Source: a virus | IMG/VR virus record: IMGVR_UViG_3300012936_000217 | Location: 1 to 21,372 of that record | DNA length: 21,372 nucleotides | Direction: 5' to 3' (one strand) | In this document: positions 8,903-17,715 of the stretch, one piece after another | Position numbering within the stretch: position 1 is the first letter of the stretch | How the letters are laid out: the number at the start of each line of letters is the position of its first letter | The notes under the pieces: generated by a model | The model's input: the letters and a program-made list of their open reading frames with translations, nothing else | Databases searched by the model: none | What the model was told of the DNA's origin: nothing | Position numbers and translations under genes: made by a program

Positions 8903-11900
8903 ATGTCACAGAAAACAAATTTAAATATAAGTCCTTATTATGATGATTTTAATGAAGACAATAATTTTTACAAGGTTCTATTTAAACCAGGTAGACCTGT
9001 TCAAGCTAGAGAGTTAACCACTCTTCAATCAATACTCCAGAATCAAATAAAATCCTTTGGAAATCATGTATTTAAAGAAGGATCAATGGTGATTCCTGGT
9101 GGTGTTTTATATGATAATGAATACTATGCAATAAAATTAGAATCAGAACACTTAGGTCTTCCAATATCTCTTTATCTTGATCAATTAAAGGGTAAAAAAC
9201 TAAAAGGACAAAATTCAGGTATAGAAATTTTAGTTAATGATTGTAAAACATCAAGTGATTCAACTGATATTACAAATACTACAATTTTTATAAAATATTT
9301 AACAGGAAATGGTGATAATTCAGTATCAAATTTAGATGATGGTGAACCTTTAATAACTTTAGAAGATCTAACTTATGGAAACACTACAATCTCTACAGGT
9401 GAAAGTGTAGCCACATTGGTGTCTACAAACGCCTCAGCCGTGGGTAGTGCAGTAAAAATGAATGAAGGTGTATATTTCATTAGAGGAACCTTTGTAAGTG
9501 TTCCTGCAAGCACCATAGTATTAGATCCATATTCAAATAATCCATCATATCGAGTAGGATTAAATGTTACAGAATCAATTATATCATCTAATGAAGATTC
9601 CTCATTATTTGACAATGCAAAAGGATTTTCTAATTTTGCAGCACCTGGTGCTGACAGATTAAAAATCACAGCAACTTTATCAAAAAAATCTCTAACAGAT
9701 ACTAATGATATTGATTTTGTAGAATTAATTAAGGTAAGAGAAGGAGAACTTAAAAAATTACAAGATTTTTCTGTATACAATGAATTAGAAAAATATCTAG
9801 CTGCTAGAACATTTGAAGAATCTGGAAATTATTCCTTAGATAATTTTGAAGTAAAGGTTGCAGATTCTTTAGACACTGGACTTTCAAATGGAGGAATATT
9901 TAAGTCTAATGAAGTTACTGAGCAGGGTAATACTCCATCAGATGATTTAGGTTGTCTGGAAGTAAGTTCTGGAAAAGCATATGTAAAGGGTTTTAGAATT
10001 AATCAACCTGGAACAAAAATTATAGATTTTGATAAACCTAGAGATAAAGAAAATATTTCGAGTGCTTTAGTTCCTTTTGATATGGGAACCATATTAAGAG
10101 TTAATAATGTAAAAGGAACACCTGATGTAGGCATAGGAAACACTAGTGTTATAAGTTTATTCTCCAGAAGAAGAGACGAACCAATATCAGGTGAATATGA
10201 AATAGGAAAAGCAAGAGTATATTCATTCGGATTAAGAAATAGTCCATATGAAGATGCTTCAAGTCAATGGAATCTTCATTTATTTGATGTTCAGACATAT
10301 ACTTTTATTACTTTAAACACGCCTTTAACAGCAAATATTAGTTCTTTTGTTAGAGGTGATAGTAGTGGTGCCACAGGATTTATTAATGCTTCGGTGTCAG
10401 GTGCAAACGAGATTGTTCTATCTCAAACATCAGGTACTTTTATTCCTAATGAAAAATTAATTATTGATACTAGTAATGGAGAAACATTTAGATCTATTGC
10501 AAGTGTAAGAGCGTATGGAATCCAAGACATAAAATCAGTATCTCAATCTACATCATCAATATCTTTTGAAGCTGATACAATATTAGAAACAACCAGAATA
10601 CAATCAGTACAATCTTTCAACAATAGTATAATTACCTCAAGTGATGGTGTAACTGGATCTATAACATCTCCTGGTAATGCATTTAGTGGTATAAAAACAG
10701 ATTCTATCATACAATACCAAACTGCAGGAACTTCTGATATCAGTTTCAATAGAGTTACTGCCATTAGTCCAGATTTAAAAACCTTAACTGTTGCTGGAAT
10801 CGCAACTGTTGCTGGAGTAAATGATGGTTCAGTTGGTATAAACACCTCATCTTCAATTTCATTAGCAACACCTACTGTAGTTGATAATGAAAATACTGGA
10901 TTATATTCAAAATTAACTGCTGAAAATATATGTGAGGTTAATTTAGGAAATTCTACATTGACAATTTCAGCACAAGCAGCAGTTTCTAATCTTAATGGTG
11001 CTAATTCTACTACACAGGACATTCCTGCAGGAATAAGTAGTTCTTTTTATACTAATTTTGATACTCAAAGATATTCTTTAGTTTATGGTGATGGAGTAAT
11101 AGAACCATTGACAAGAGATCAATTTAAATTAGTTGATGGTGGATCGAGAGTGCAACTTAGTGGACTAAGTAGAAATTACAATGGAAATGCGATAATTAAT
11201 GTCACAGTAGAAAAACAAGGAATTGTAAGTAAATCAAAGCAATTTACAAGAAGTAATAAATTTATTGTCAATAAAACAAAAATTGGTGTATCTACTAGTA
11301 CAAATGGACTAACATTTAATCAATATTACGGATTGAGAATAGAAGATAGGGAAATATCATTAAATGTTCCTGATGTTGTCAATATTGTTTCTGTTCTAGA
11401 ATCTCAAGATGAGAATGATCCTACTCTTGATAGACTTACAACAATTTCTGGTTTATCTTTAAACACAAATACCGTTGTTGGTGAAAAGATAATTGGACAA
11501 GATAGTGGAGCAGTCGCTCAATTAGTCACCAGAGTAGACGGTGAGAATGTTGAGATTGCATATTTTACAGATAATCAATTTACATTAGGTGAGTTGGTAA
11601 CATTTGAAGAGTCGAATATTGAAACCACAGTTCAAGGAATTACTCTTGGAAATAATACAAAAATCACTGAAAAATATTCTTTAGACAAAGGACAAAGAGA
11701 GCAATATTATGATTATTCAAGAATTGTTAGGAAACCAACCATAAGTGCTCCATCAAGAAGACTTTTAGTAATCTTTAATTCCTATGTTGTTCCATCCACA
11801 GATAATGGTGATGTATTTACAGTTAATTCTTATGATCAAGATAGATTTACAAGTGATATACCAATCTTAGAAAATAATTTAAGGTCTACAGATACTCTTG

Positions 11901-14900
11901 ATTTTAGACCTAGAGTAACAAGTACTGTGAATGCTACTTATTCACCATTTGCGTTTACTAGTAGATTTTTCTCAGGAAGTCCAATTAATTTTGTAGTTGC
12001 TCCACAAGGTGAGTCTAGGTTAGGGTATAGTTATTTCTTACCTAGAATTGATAAGTTAATTCTATCTAGTGGAGAGGACTATGAAGGTGATTTTGCAGTT
12101 CTAAAAGGCATATCTTCACTCAATCCAAAACCACCAGCTTTAATTGATGGTGCAATGCATATTGCTACAATTAATCTTCCAGCATATCTTTATAATTCAG
12201 ATGATGCTGAGATTAGATTAATTGATAATAGAAGATATACCATGAGGGATATCGGAAAATTAGAAGATAGGATAGAAAACTTAGAAGTAATAACCAGTCT
12301 AAGTTTATTAGAAATAGACACAAAAACTTTACAAATTAAAGATATAACTGGTGATAGATTTAAATCTGGATTTTTTGTAGATGATTTTAAAGATGCTCAA
12401 AGACTTGATTTAGATAATCAAGATACTAAAGTTAGTATTGATTCTGAAAATGAAGAGATGCTTTCTCCAGTAGATTTCTTTTCTATAAAACCACTATTGG
12501 GTGTATCTGAAAGTATTGATATTAATTCTGCCGATTTTTCACAAAATTTAGAATTATTAGATCCAAATGTACAAAAAACAGGAGATTTAATAACTTTAAA
12601 ATACACTGAAGTAAAAAGTGATATTGGTAATTCACAAGCAAGTAGAGTTGAAAATGTAAACCCATACGAAGTTGTTGTTCGTGAGGGTAGAATAACTTTA
12701 AATCCATCAGAAGACAACTGGACAAGAGTTGTGGAAATTGATGGAGGCACAAGAACTATTCTTGGAGATACTGAAGGAACATCAACTGAAAGAATATTAA
12801 GTTCATCAATACCCGAACCATTTATAAGATCTAGAAATGTTGGATTTAGTGCGTTAAATTTAACGCCAGGTGTCAGACATTATCCATTCTTTGAAGGAAG
12901 GAGTGGAATTGACATTGTTCCTAAATTATTGGAAATCTCTATGGTCTCTGGTACATTTTCTACAAGTGAAACTGTTATCGGAACATTTGGTCAGGGAAAT
13001 CAATTAATCTCATTCAGATTAGCACAACCAAATCATAAAACAGGAACTTATAATGATCCTAGCACAGTATTTCAAAGTAATCCATATGATACAACTTTGA
13101 ATTTAGGATCTTTTTACACAGAATCTTCGGTTATATTGAATGTTGACATTGCTTCATTATGTCAAGATGCTCAAGGTGAGTTTTTTGGTAGAGTTGTGAA
13201 GGATTTGAGATTAGTTGGTCAAACAAGTGGTGCAATTGCAACCATCACAGATGTAAGATTAATACCAGATTCATTTGGATCAGTTTATGGTGCGTTCTTC
13301 TTTAGAGATCCAAATACTTCTCCACCACCACCTTTAAGATTTACAAATGGGACTAAATCATTTAGATTAACTTCAAGTGTCATCAATGCAAATCCTGTAG
13401 CTGGAGATGAAGGAATTGGTATAACTCGTGGAGATGCAAGATATGTAACAAATGGAATAATTAATACGTTTACATCAACCACAACGATAGTTCGTCGTCC
13501 ACCACCACCTCCTGCACCAGTAAGACAAAGAAGAATTGATCCATTAGCACAATCATTTACTGTAGATGAGACGGGAATGTTCTTATCATCATTAGATTTA
13601 TTCTTCTTCGAAAAAGATGATAATGTCCCTTTAACTGTTCAAATAAGAACCGTAGAATTAGGAACCCCAACAAATGAATTGATTTATGATTTTGCTGAAG
13701 TAGTTTTAGATCCAACTCAGTTAGATTCTAGGGGAGAATCAATTATAAAAACATCCACTGATGCTTCATTACCAACTAGAGTTACTTTCCCCTCTCCAGT
13801 ATACTTAGAATCTGATAGGGAATATGCTATTGTTATTCTAGCACCAGCAACAATCAAATATAAAGTTTGGATTGCTCAAATGGGTGAAGAAACTATTGAG
13901 ACTCAAACACTTGGAGTTGATCAAGGATCAAAGAGTATTGTTACTAAACAATATCTTGGTGGAAGTTTATTCAAATCTCAGAATGGAACTATTTGGACAG
14001 CAACTCAAACTCAAGATTTGAAATTCAACTTATATAAATGTTCATTTGTAACTACACCTGGTTCTCTTACATTATTCAACTCTGACTTATCAACTAGTGA
14101 TTTAGTTAATTCTAGATTACAGGATAACTCATTAAAATCATACCCAAGAAAGTTAATAGTTGGTATTAATACAACTACTGCTCTAAGTAGTACAATATCG
14201 GTAGGAACAAAAGTATCAGCATCTAATGTTTCACCATATACAAACTCTACAGATGCGAAAGGATTTGTAGAAAAAATTGGTGCACCAATAGCAAACTTAA
14301 CAATACCTACCTCAGGAACTGGCATTGGAACTGGATATGATGATAGTAATACACCATATACGGTTAACTTTTATTCTATTACAGGACAAGGTACAGGAGC
14401 GACTGGAATCGTAACAGTTAGTTCAGATGGTTCGATTAGTGCTGTATCAATTGCATCAACTGGTAACGGATATGCGGTAGGTGATGTTTTAGGAATTACT
14501 ACAGCAGATGTAGGAAATGCAGGAACTGATGCTGAAGTAACAGTAACTAGCACATTTGGAATAGACACTTTATATCTAACAAATGTTCAAGGTGAAAAAT
14601 TCAATGATGCTAGAAGATTAGTGTATTATACCGATATTGTAAATAACACAATAGTTGATTCTGGAGTTGATGTAAGAAATGATTCATCAGTTAATGGTGA
14701 TTTATATTCTGGAAATATTCTTGAAGTTAATAACTCTAACCATTCAATGAATTCAATTCAAAATGTTGTACAAATTGATGGTGTAAAATCAGATACTTCT
14801 GGAATTTTATTAACAGCAGATGTCAATTCAACAGATACTATCATTTCAGTTGCAAATACAACACCATTTGCTACCTTTGAAGGTATATCAACTAGTTCTG

Positions 14901-16045
14901 GGTATGTTCAAATTGGAAAAGAAATTATTTTCTATAACGGAATTGGAGTTGGTAACTTATCAGTTGGGGAGAGAGGATTTGGTGGTTCACCAAAAGATTT
15001 CCACTTTGTAAATGATCAGGCATTTAAATATGAGTTCAATGGTATATCACTAACAGGTATTAACACAACTCATAATGTACCAACTAATTCAACCTTACAG
15101 TCGTTAAAAACAAGTGATAGTTATTTCTTAGAGATTAATAGAGGTTCAGGAAGAGCAAATTTACTTGATAGATCAAGTGGAGTAAATCAAGTTAGTTTCA
15201 CGGATGAAAAGATTGGAGGAGCAAGTCAATCAGTAGCTACTCAAAACTTCCAATATGATGCATTTATTCCTTCATTTAATGTAATGGTACCAGCACCAAC
15301 AACAACAGTTTCAACTCAACTAAGATCAGTTTCTGGAACAAGTGAGGGTGGTTCTGAAATATCATTTGTAGATAAAGGATTTGAAAGTGTTGAATTTAAT
15401 CAAATTAATAGATTATCTTCACCAAGATTATTATGTTCTGAACCAAATGAAGATTCTAGATTAGGTAGTTTACCTAGAAATAAATCAGTTACACTTTTAA
15501 CTAGATTTAGTACAAATGATCCAAATCTATCACCTGTACTGGATACGATGAATGGTGCATTTAGATTCTTAAGGAATAGATTAAATAAACCAATATCAGA
15601 TTATGCAACAGATACTAGATCAAATAATATATCAGGTGATCCACATGCCACTTGCTATATTTCACAAAAAGTCAATTTAAAACAAGCATCAACATCATTA
15701 AAAGTATTAGTAAGTGCTTATCGACATGAATCAGCAGACTTTAGAGTTTTATATCGATTATTCAAAACTGATTCAGATCAAATAGAACAATCATATGAAC
15801 TATTTCCTGGTTTTGACAATCTAAGGAATGTTGGTATTGATAAGATTGTTGTTGATCCTAGATTTAATGATGGAAAACCTGATGTATTTGTTCCAGCAAG
15901 TCAAGAGGATGAGTTTAGAGAGTATGAATTTACTGTGGATGATTTGGATGAATTTGTTGGATTCCAAATTAAGATTGTATCTAGTGGAACAAATGAGGCA
16001 TATCCTCCAAGATTCAAGGATTTAAGAGTTATCGCATTAGCATAG
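8903..16045 (+). CDS. Giant virion protein with N-terminal DUF4815-like region
   Basis: This 2,380-aa virion protein is probably part of the baseplate or tail-fibre apparatus. The N-terminal 400 or so residues look like DUF4815: YYDDFNEDNNFYKVLFKPGR (12-31), then VQARELTTLQSILQNQI and GNHVFKEGSMVIPGG, a signature I know from marine T4-like and other myophage virion proteins. Later blocks are an SGATGF module (about 490), GEKIIGQDSGAVAQL (about 865), RSRN...GVRHYPFFEG (1309-1332) paired with RFTNGTKSFRLT (about 1480), a proline hinge RRPPPPPAP (1531-1539), DPLAQSF (1546-1552) opening a likely jelly-roll segment, a GNGY unit (Tyr1857), an ERGFGG...H block (2023-2034), and a conserved C-terminal region containing SAYRHESADFRVLYRLF. 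The ATG has a weak GGA 10 nt upstream. It follows gp8 by 3 nt, a position comparable to T4 gp9/gp10. Equivalence to those is inference only. Confidence 0.88.
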   Translation: MSQKTNLNISPYYDDFNEDNNFYKVLFKPGRPVQARELTTLQSILQNQIKSFGNHVFKEGSMVIPGGVLYDNEYYAIKLESEHLGLPISLYLDQLKGKKLKGQNSGIEILVNDCKTSSDSTDITNTTIFIKYLTGNGDNSVSNLDDGEPLITLEDLTYGNTTISTGESVATLVSTNASAVGSAVKMNEGVYFIRGTFVSVPASTIVLDPYSNNPSYRVGLNVTESIISSNEDSSLFDNAKGFSNFAAPGADRLKITATLSKKSLTDTNDIDFVELIKVREGELKKLQDFSVYNELEKYLAARTFEESGNYSLDNFEVKVADSLDTGLSNGGIFKSNEVTEQGNTPSDDLGCLEVSSGKAYVKGFRINQPGTKIIDFDKPRDKENISSALVPFDMGTILRVNNVKGTPDVGIGNTSVISLFSRRRDEPISGEYEIGKARVYSFGLRNSPYEDASSQWNLHLFDVQTYTFITLNTPLTANISSFVRGDSSGATGFINASVSGANEIVLSQTSGTFIPNEKLIIDTSNGETFRSIASVRAYGIQDIKSVSQSTSSISFEADTILETTRIQSVQSFNNSIITSSDGVTGSITSPGNAFSGIKTDSIIQYQTAGTSDISFNRVTAISPDLKTLTVAGIATVAGVNDGSVGINTSSSISLATPTVVDNENTGLYSKLTAENICEVNLGNSTLTISAQAAVSNLNGANSTTQDIPAGISSSFYTNFDTQRYSLVYGDGVIEPLTRDQFKLVDGGSRVQLSGLSRNYNGNAIINVTVEKQGIVSKSKQFTRSNKFIVNKTKIGVSTSTNGLTFNQYYGLRIEDREISLNVPDVVNIVSVLESQDENDPTLDRLTTISGLSLNTNTVVGEKIIGQDSGAVAQLVTRVDGENVEIAYFTDNQFTLGELVTFEESNIETTVQGITLGNNTKITEKYSLDKGQREQYYDYSRIVRKPTISAPSRRLLVIFNSYVVPSTDNGDVFTVNSYDQDRFTSDIPILENNLRSTDTLDFRPRVTSTVNATYSPFAFTSRFFSGSPINFVVAPQGESRLGYSYFLPRIDKLILSSGEDYEGDFAVLKGISSLNPKPPALIDGAMHIATINLPAYLYNSDDAEIRLIDNRRYTMRDIGKLEDRIENLEVITSLSLLEIDTKTLQIKDITGDRFKSGFFVDDFKDAQRLDLDNQDTKVSIDSENEEMLSPVDFFSIKPLLGVSESIDINSADFSQNLELLDPNVQKTGDLITLKYTEVKSDIGNSQASRVENVNPYEVVVREGRITLNPSEDNWTRVVEIDGGTRTILGDTEGTSTERILSSSIPEPFIRSRNVGFSALNLTPGVRHYPFFEGRSGIDIVPKLLEISMVSGTFSTSETVIGTFGQGNQLISFRLAQPNHKTGTYNDPSTVFQSNPYDTTLNLGSFYTESSVILNVDIASLCQDAQGEFFGRVVKDLRLVGQTSGAIATITDVRLIPDSFGSVYGAFFFRDPNTSPPPPLRFTNGTKSFRLTSSVINANPVAGDEGIGITRGDARYVTNGIINTFTSTTTIVRRPPPPPAPVRQRRIDPLAQSFTVDETGMFLSSLDLFFFEKDDNVPLTVQIRTVELGTPTNELIYDFAEVVLDPTQLDSRGESIIKTSTDASLPTRVTFPSPVYLESDREYAIVILAPATIKYKVWIAQMGEETIETQTLGVDQGSKSIVTKQYLGGSLFKSQNGTIWTATQTQDLKFNLYKCSFVTTPGSLTLFNSDLSTSDLVNSRLQDNSLKSYPRKLIVGINTTTALSSTISVGTKVSASNVSPYTNSTDAKGFVEKIGAPIANLTIPTSGTGIGTGYDDSNTPYTVNFYSITGQGTGATGIVTVSSDGSISAVSIASTGNGYAVGDVLGITTADVGNAGTDAEVTVTSTFGIDTLYLTNVQGEKFNDARRLVYYTDIVNNTIVDSGVDVRNDSSVNGDLYSGNILEVNNSNHSMNSIQNVVQIDGVKSDTSGILLTADVNSTDTIISVANTTPFATFEGISTSSGYVQIGKEIIFYNGIGVGNLSVGERGFGGSPKDFHFVNDQAFKYEFNGISLTGINTTHNVPTNSTLQSLKTSDSYFLEINRGSGRANLLDRSSGVNQVSFTDEKIGGASQSVATQNFQYDAFIPSFNVMVPAPTTTVSTQLRSVSGTSEGGSEISFVDKGFESVEFNQINRLSSPRLLCSEPNEDSRLGSLPRNKSVTLLTRFSTNDPNLSPVLDTMNGAFRFLRNRLNKPISDYATDTRSNNISGDPHATCYISQKVNLKQASTSLKVLVSAYRHESADFRVLYRLFKTDSDQIEQSYELFPGFDNLRNVGIDKIVVDPRFNDGKPDVFVPASQEDEFREYEFTVDDLDEFVGFQIKIVSSGTNEAYPPRFKDLRVIALA

Positions 16046-16245
16046 TGATTCCAGTTAAAGGACATAAACATCTCTTTAGAGATGAAAGATCGGGTGCAAT
16101 AATAAACACTGACACCCAAAGTTACCTGCAGTACAAAAAACTGCAGGAACAAAAAAATATTCAAGAGAATGAAATTCAAAGATTAAGAAATGAAGTTGAT
16201 GAACTTAAGTCATTAATATCAGGATTAATCAATAAATCCTCTTAG
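16045..16245 (+). CDS. Small coiled-coil virion-associated protein (66 aa)
   Basis: The gene starts on a GTG that overlaps the last base of the preceding TAG (TAGTG), consistent with termination-reinitiation; no close Shine-Dalgarno is visible. The product opens MIPVKGHKHLFRDERSGAI, a start I recall from small conserved proteins at this position in marine T4-like phages. The second half, from about residue 27, is highly charged (KKLQEQKNIQENEIQRLRNE) with leucine/isoleucine spacing of a coiled coil up to LKSLISGLI. There is no membrane segment. Function is unknown. A virion or assembly role is inferred from its place between structural genes. It could act as a chaperone or oligomerisation partner for the giant protein before it. 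Confidence 0.78.
   Translation: MIPVKGHKHLFRDERSGAIINTDTQSYLQYKKLQEQKNIQENEIQRLRNEVDELKSLISGLINKSS
16069..16084 (+). other. Small hairpin inside the 66-aa gene
   Basis: CATCTC and GAGATG form a perfect 6-bp stem around a TTTA loop, 24 nt after the GTG start. It is short, so chance is possible. Confidence 0.4.
16121..16150 (+). other. Strong hairpin inside the 66-aa gene
   Basis: GTT-A-CCTGCAGT pairs with ACTGCAGG-AAC: 11 bp with one bulged A and a 7-nt loop ACAAAAA. The two arms encode Leu-Gln twice, both times with the codons CTG CAG, which are GC-rich for this DNA. No T run follows, so it is not a classic terminator on the + strand. Confidence 0.6.
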
Positions 16246-16246
16246 A

Positions 16247-16254
16247 TATAAATA
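16247..16254 (+). promoter_or_regulatory. T4-type late promoter upstream of the neck cluster
   Basis: An exact TATAAATA begins 2 nt after the stop of the 66-aa gene, in the 31-nt gap before the 112-aa gene. Transcription starting about 6 nt downstream would leave a leader of about 17 nt. It would drive the following structural, neck and terminase run. Confidence 0.85.
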
Positions 16255-16276
16255 TTTAAAACCGTATTGACTAATA

Positions 16277-16615
16277 ATGGCAGTATATGTATCCAATATC
16301 ACGATAGAGCAAGGGTTTGACTTTGATACTTCCTTTCAGTTGGAGGATACTCGTACCAACGAATTTTTAGATTTAACTGGAGCATCTACATCAGGAATGC
16401 TTCGAAAACACTCAGCATCTAAAACTAATGTTGCTTTTGCAACTACGATTGCTAATGCTGAGACAGGTGTAATTTCTATATCCCTTTCTGCTTCAAATAC
16501 AGTGAACTTGAAACCTGGTAGATATGTCTATGATATTAAAATATTGACAGTTAATGGTCGGGAATACAAAGCCATAGAGGGTTCAGCACTCGTTAGATCT
16601 GGAGTAACAAGGTAA
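16277..16615 (+). CDS. Conserved virion structural protein (112 aa)
   Basis: The sequence opens MAVYVSNITIEQGFDFDTSF and ends YKAIEGSALVRSGVTR. Between them are alternating hydrophobic strands and a GRYVYDIKI segment, typical of a single small beta-sandwich of the kind found in phage baseplate and fibre adaptors. I recall similar short proteins at this spot in marine T4-like phages, but know no assigned function. No signal peptide or membrane segment is present. It is the first gene behind a late promoter, and the ATG lacks a clear Shine-Dalgarno. Its stop overlaps the next start by one base (TAATG), so the next protein is probably made at a linked rate and may be its partner. Confidence 0.8.
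   Translation: MAVYVSNITIEQGFDFDTSFQLEDTRTNEFLDLTGASTSGMLRKHSASKTNVAFATTIANAETGVISISLSASNTVNLKPGRYVYDIKILTVNGREYKAIEGSALVRSGVTR
16601..16604 (+). promoter_or_regulatory. Shine-Dalgarno GGAG for the 366-aa gene
   Basis: GGAG lies 10 nt before the ATG at 16615, inside the end of the previous gene. It supports the ATG that overlaps the TAA. Confidence 0.6.
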
Positions 16616-17715
16616 TGACAACCATAAATGATAGAATTGGTTCACAAAATGTAATTAGAGTATTATCTAATGCATCAGCACCTCCTACAAGATTAAATAA
16701 CTTAAGTGATGTTAATTCAACAAGAAAAACTGAAGATGGTTTAATACTAGTATGGGATACAACAACTGAAAAATTTGTTTTAACCGATGAAATTGATAGT
16801 GCCAACCTAATTGTAACTGGTATTTCATCTTTTTCTAATACAACTAACTCCACAAGTTCAACAACAGGAGCAGTAAAAATATCTGGTGGTGTAGGAATAG
16901 TTAAAAATTTAAATGTAGGGGGAGATCTTCAGGTTACAGGTCTATCTACATTTAATGATGTCACTAGATTTAAAGGAAGCTATGTTAGTGTAGATAAAAT
17001 TCTTATAGCTGAAGATTTATTCGCTTCGGAACAAGTCATAGGTGTATCAACTGGAGTATTTGGAAGTCTTAAAGTTTGGGAGGGTGGTAGTCAAGTTGAG
17101 GTTATAAGTTCTACTCGCCAATTAAAAAATATTGTTTCTTTAGATGCAGTAACAACATCTACAATAGAAACAGCAATTTCAAATGCTCCGAATACCTTTA
17201 CTGATCTCAATGTTAGTGGAATTTCTACTTTTATTGGAATTGCAACTTTTGCTTCTGGTATAGTTGTTGACGCTGGAATATCTACATTCAACAATGCGAT
17301 AGATGCAAAGAGTGGCGTATTGGCATCTACACTAATTGTTACTGGCGAAACAAATAGTGGCACAATAAAAGCTGGTAATCTAACTGCGGGTCGTGTTGTT
17401 TATGTTGGATCTCAAGGATTACTTCAAGATAATGCTAATTTAATATTTGATGGTGGTCTACTAACATTATCGGCTAGTTTAAATGTATCTGGTATTACAA
17501 CATTTGCTGGTTTAGTTGATATTAATGCAGGTGGTCAGGCAAATACATTTAAAGTTGAAGATTTAACTAGTGGTCGTGTTGTTCTTGCTGGCACTGGTGG
17601 AGAGATAGAAGATAGTGGTAACTTAACATTTAATGGAAGTTTACTCACTGTTACAGGAAACCAGAATGTAACTGGAACACTAACTGCTGGATTGATTGAT
17701 GGAGGCTCGTATTAA
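16615..17715 (+). CDS. Fibre-like repeat virion protein (366 aa)
   Basis: The N-terminal region (RLNNLSDVNSTRK...GLILVWDTTTEKFVL, about residues 25-58) is a segment common at the head of marine phage fibre-like proteins. The rest is built from short beta motifs: GISSF, LNVGGDLQVTGLSTF, LNVSGISTF, DAGISTF and LNVSGITTF. Two longer units follow, starting LTAGRVVYVGSQGLLQD (from residue 255) and LTSGRVVLAGTGGEIED (from 316), 61 residues apart. The pattern suggests an elongated beta-rich fibre or a peripheral decoration of the neck/tail. Receptor binding cannot be shown. Overlaps of one base at both ends (TAATG) tie it to the 112-aa gene and gp13. T4 has fibritin (wac) just before gp13, so a whisker-like role is conceivable, but I see no long coiled coil. 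Confidence 0.8.
   Translation: MTTINDRIGSQNVIRVLSNASAPPTRLNNLSDVNSTRKTEDGLILVWDTTTEKFVLTDEIDSANLIVTGISSFSNTTNSTSSTTGAVKISGGVGIVKNLNVGGDLQVTGLSTFNDVTRFKGSYVSVDKILIAEDLFASEQVIGVSTGVFGSLKVWEGGSQVEVISSTRQLKNIVSLDAVTTSTIETAISNAPNTFTDLNVSGISTFIGIATFASGIVVDAGISTFNNAIDAKSGVLASTLIVTGETNSGTIKAGNLTAGRVVYVGSQGLLQDNANLIFDGGLLTLSASLNVSGITTFAGLVDINAGGQANTFKVEDLTSGRVVLAGTGGEIEDSGNLTFNGSLLTVTGNQNVTGTLTAGLIDGGSY
17377..17712 (+). repeat. Two tandem protein repeats, about 61 residues
   Basis: Unit 1 starts NLTAGRVVYVG (residue 255) and unit 2 DLTSGRVVLAG (residue 316). Both continue with L/I-x-D-x-x-NL-x-F-x-G-x-LLT. The DNA stays identical over GGTCGTGTTGTT. Unit 2 is cut short by the C terminus. Confidence 0.8.
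17701..17705 (+). promoter_or_regulatory. Strong Shine-Dalgarno GGAGG for gp13
   Basis: GGAGG sits 9 nt before the gp13 ATG, within the final codons (DGGSY) of the preceding gene. It is the best ribosome binding site in the window. Confidence 0.8.

Noticed and set aside
10543-11022. 159-codon reverse-strand open frame opposite the DUF4815-like gene
   Set aside because: Shadow of a large, clearly coding forward gene; no promoter or ribosome binding site and no recognisable protein.
11021-11034. Perfect 14-bp palindrome ATTCCTGCAGGAAT
   Set aside because: It lies in the middle of a coding region (DIPAGIS) with no loop and no second copy; a chance palindrome or protein-binding site cannot be told apart, and CTGCAG occurs at several other places.
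15828-16025. Forward-strand 65-codon frame inside the end of the DUF4815-like gene
   Set aside because: Out-of-frame shadow of a conserved C-terminal coding region, with biased Leu/Met composition and no ribosome binding site.
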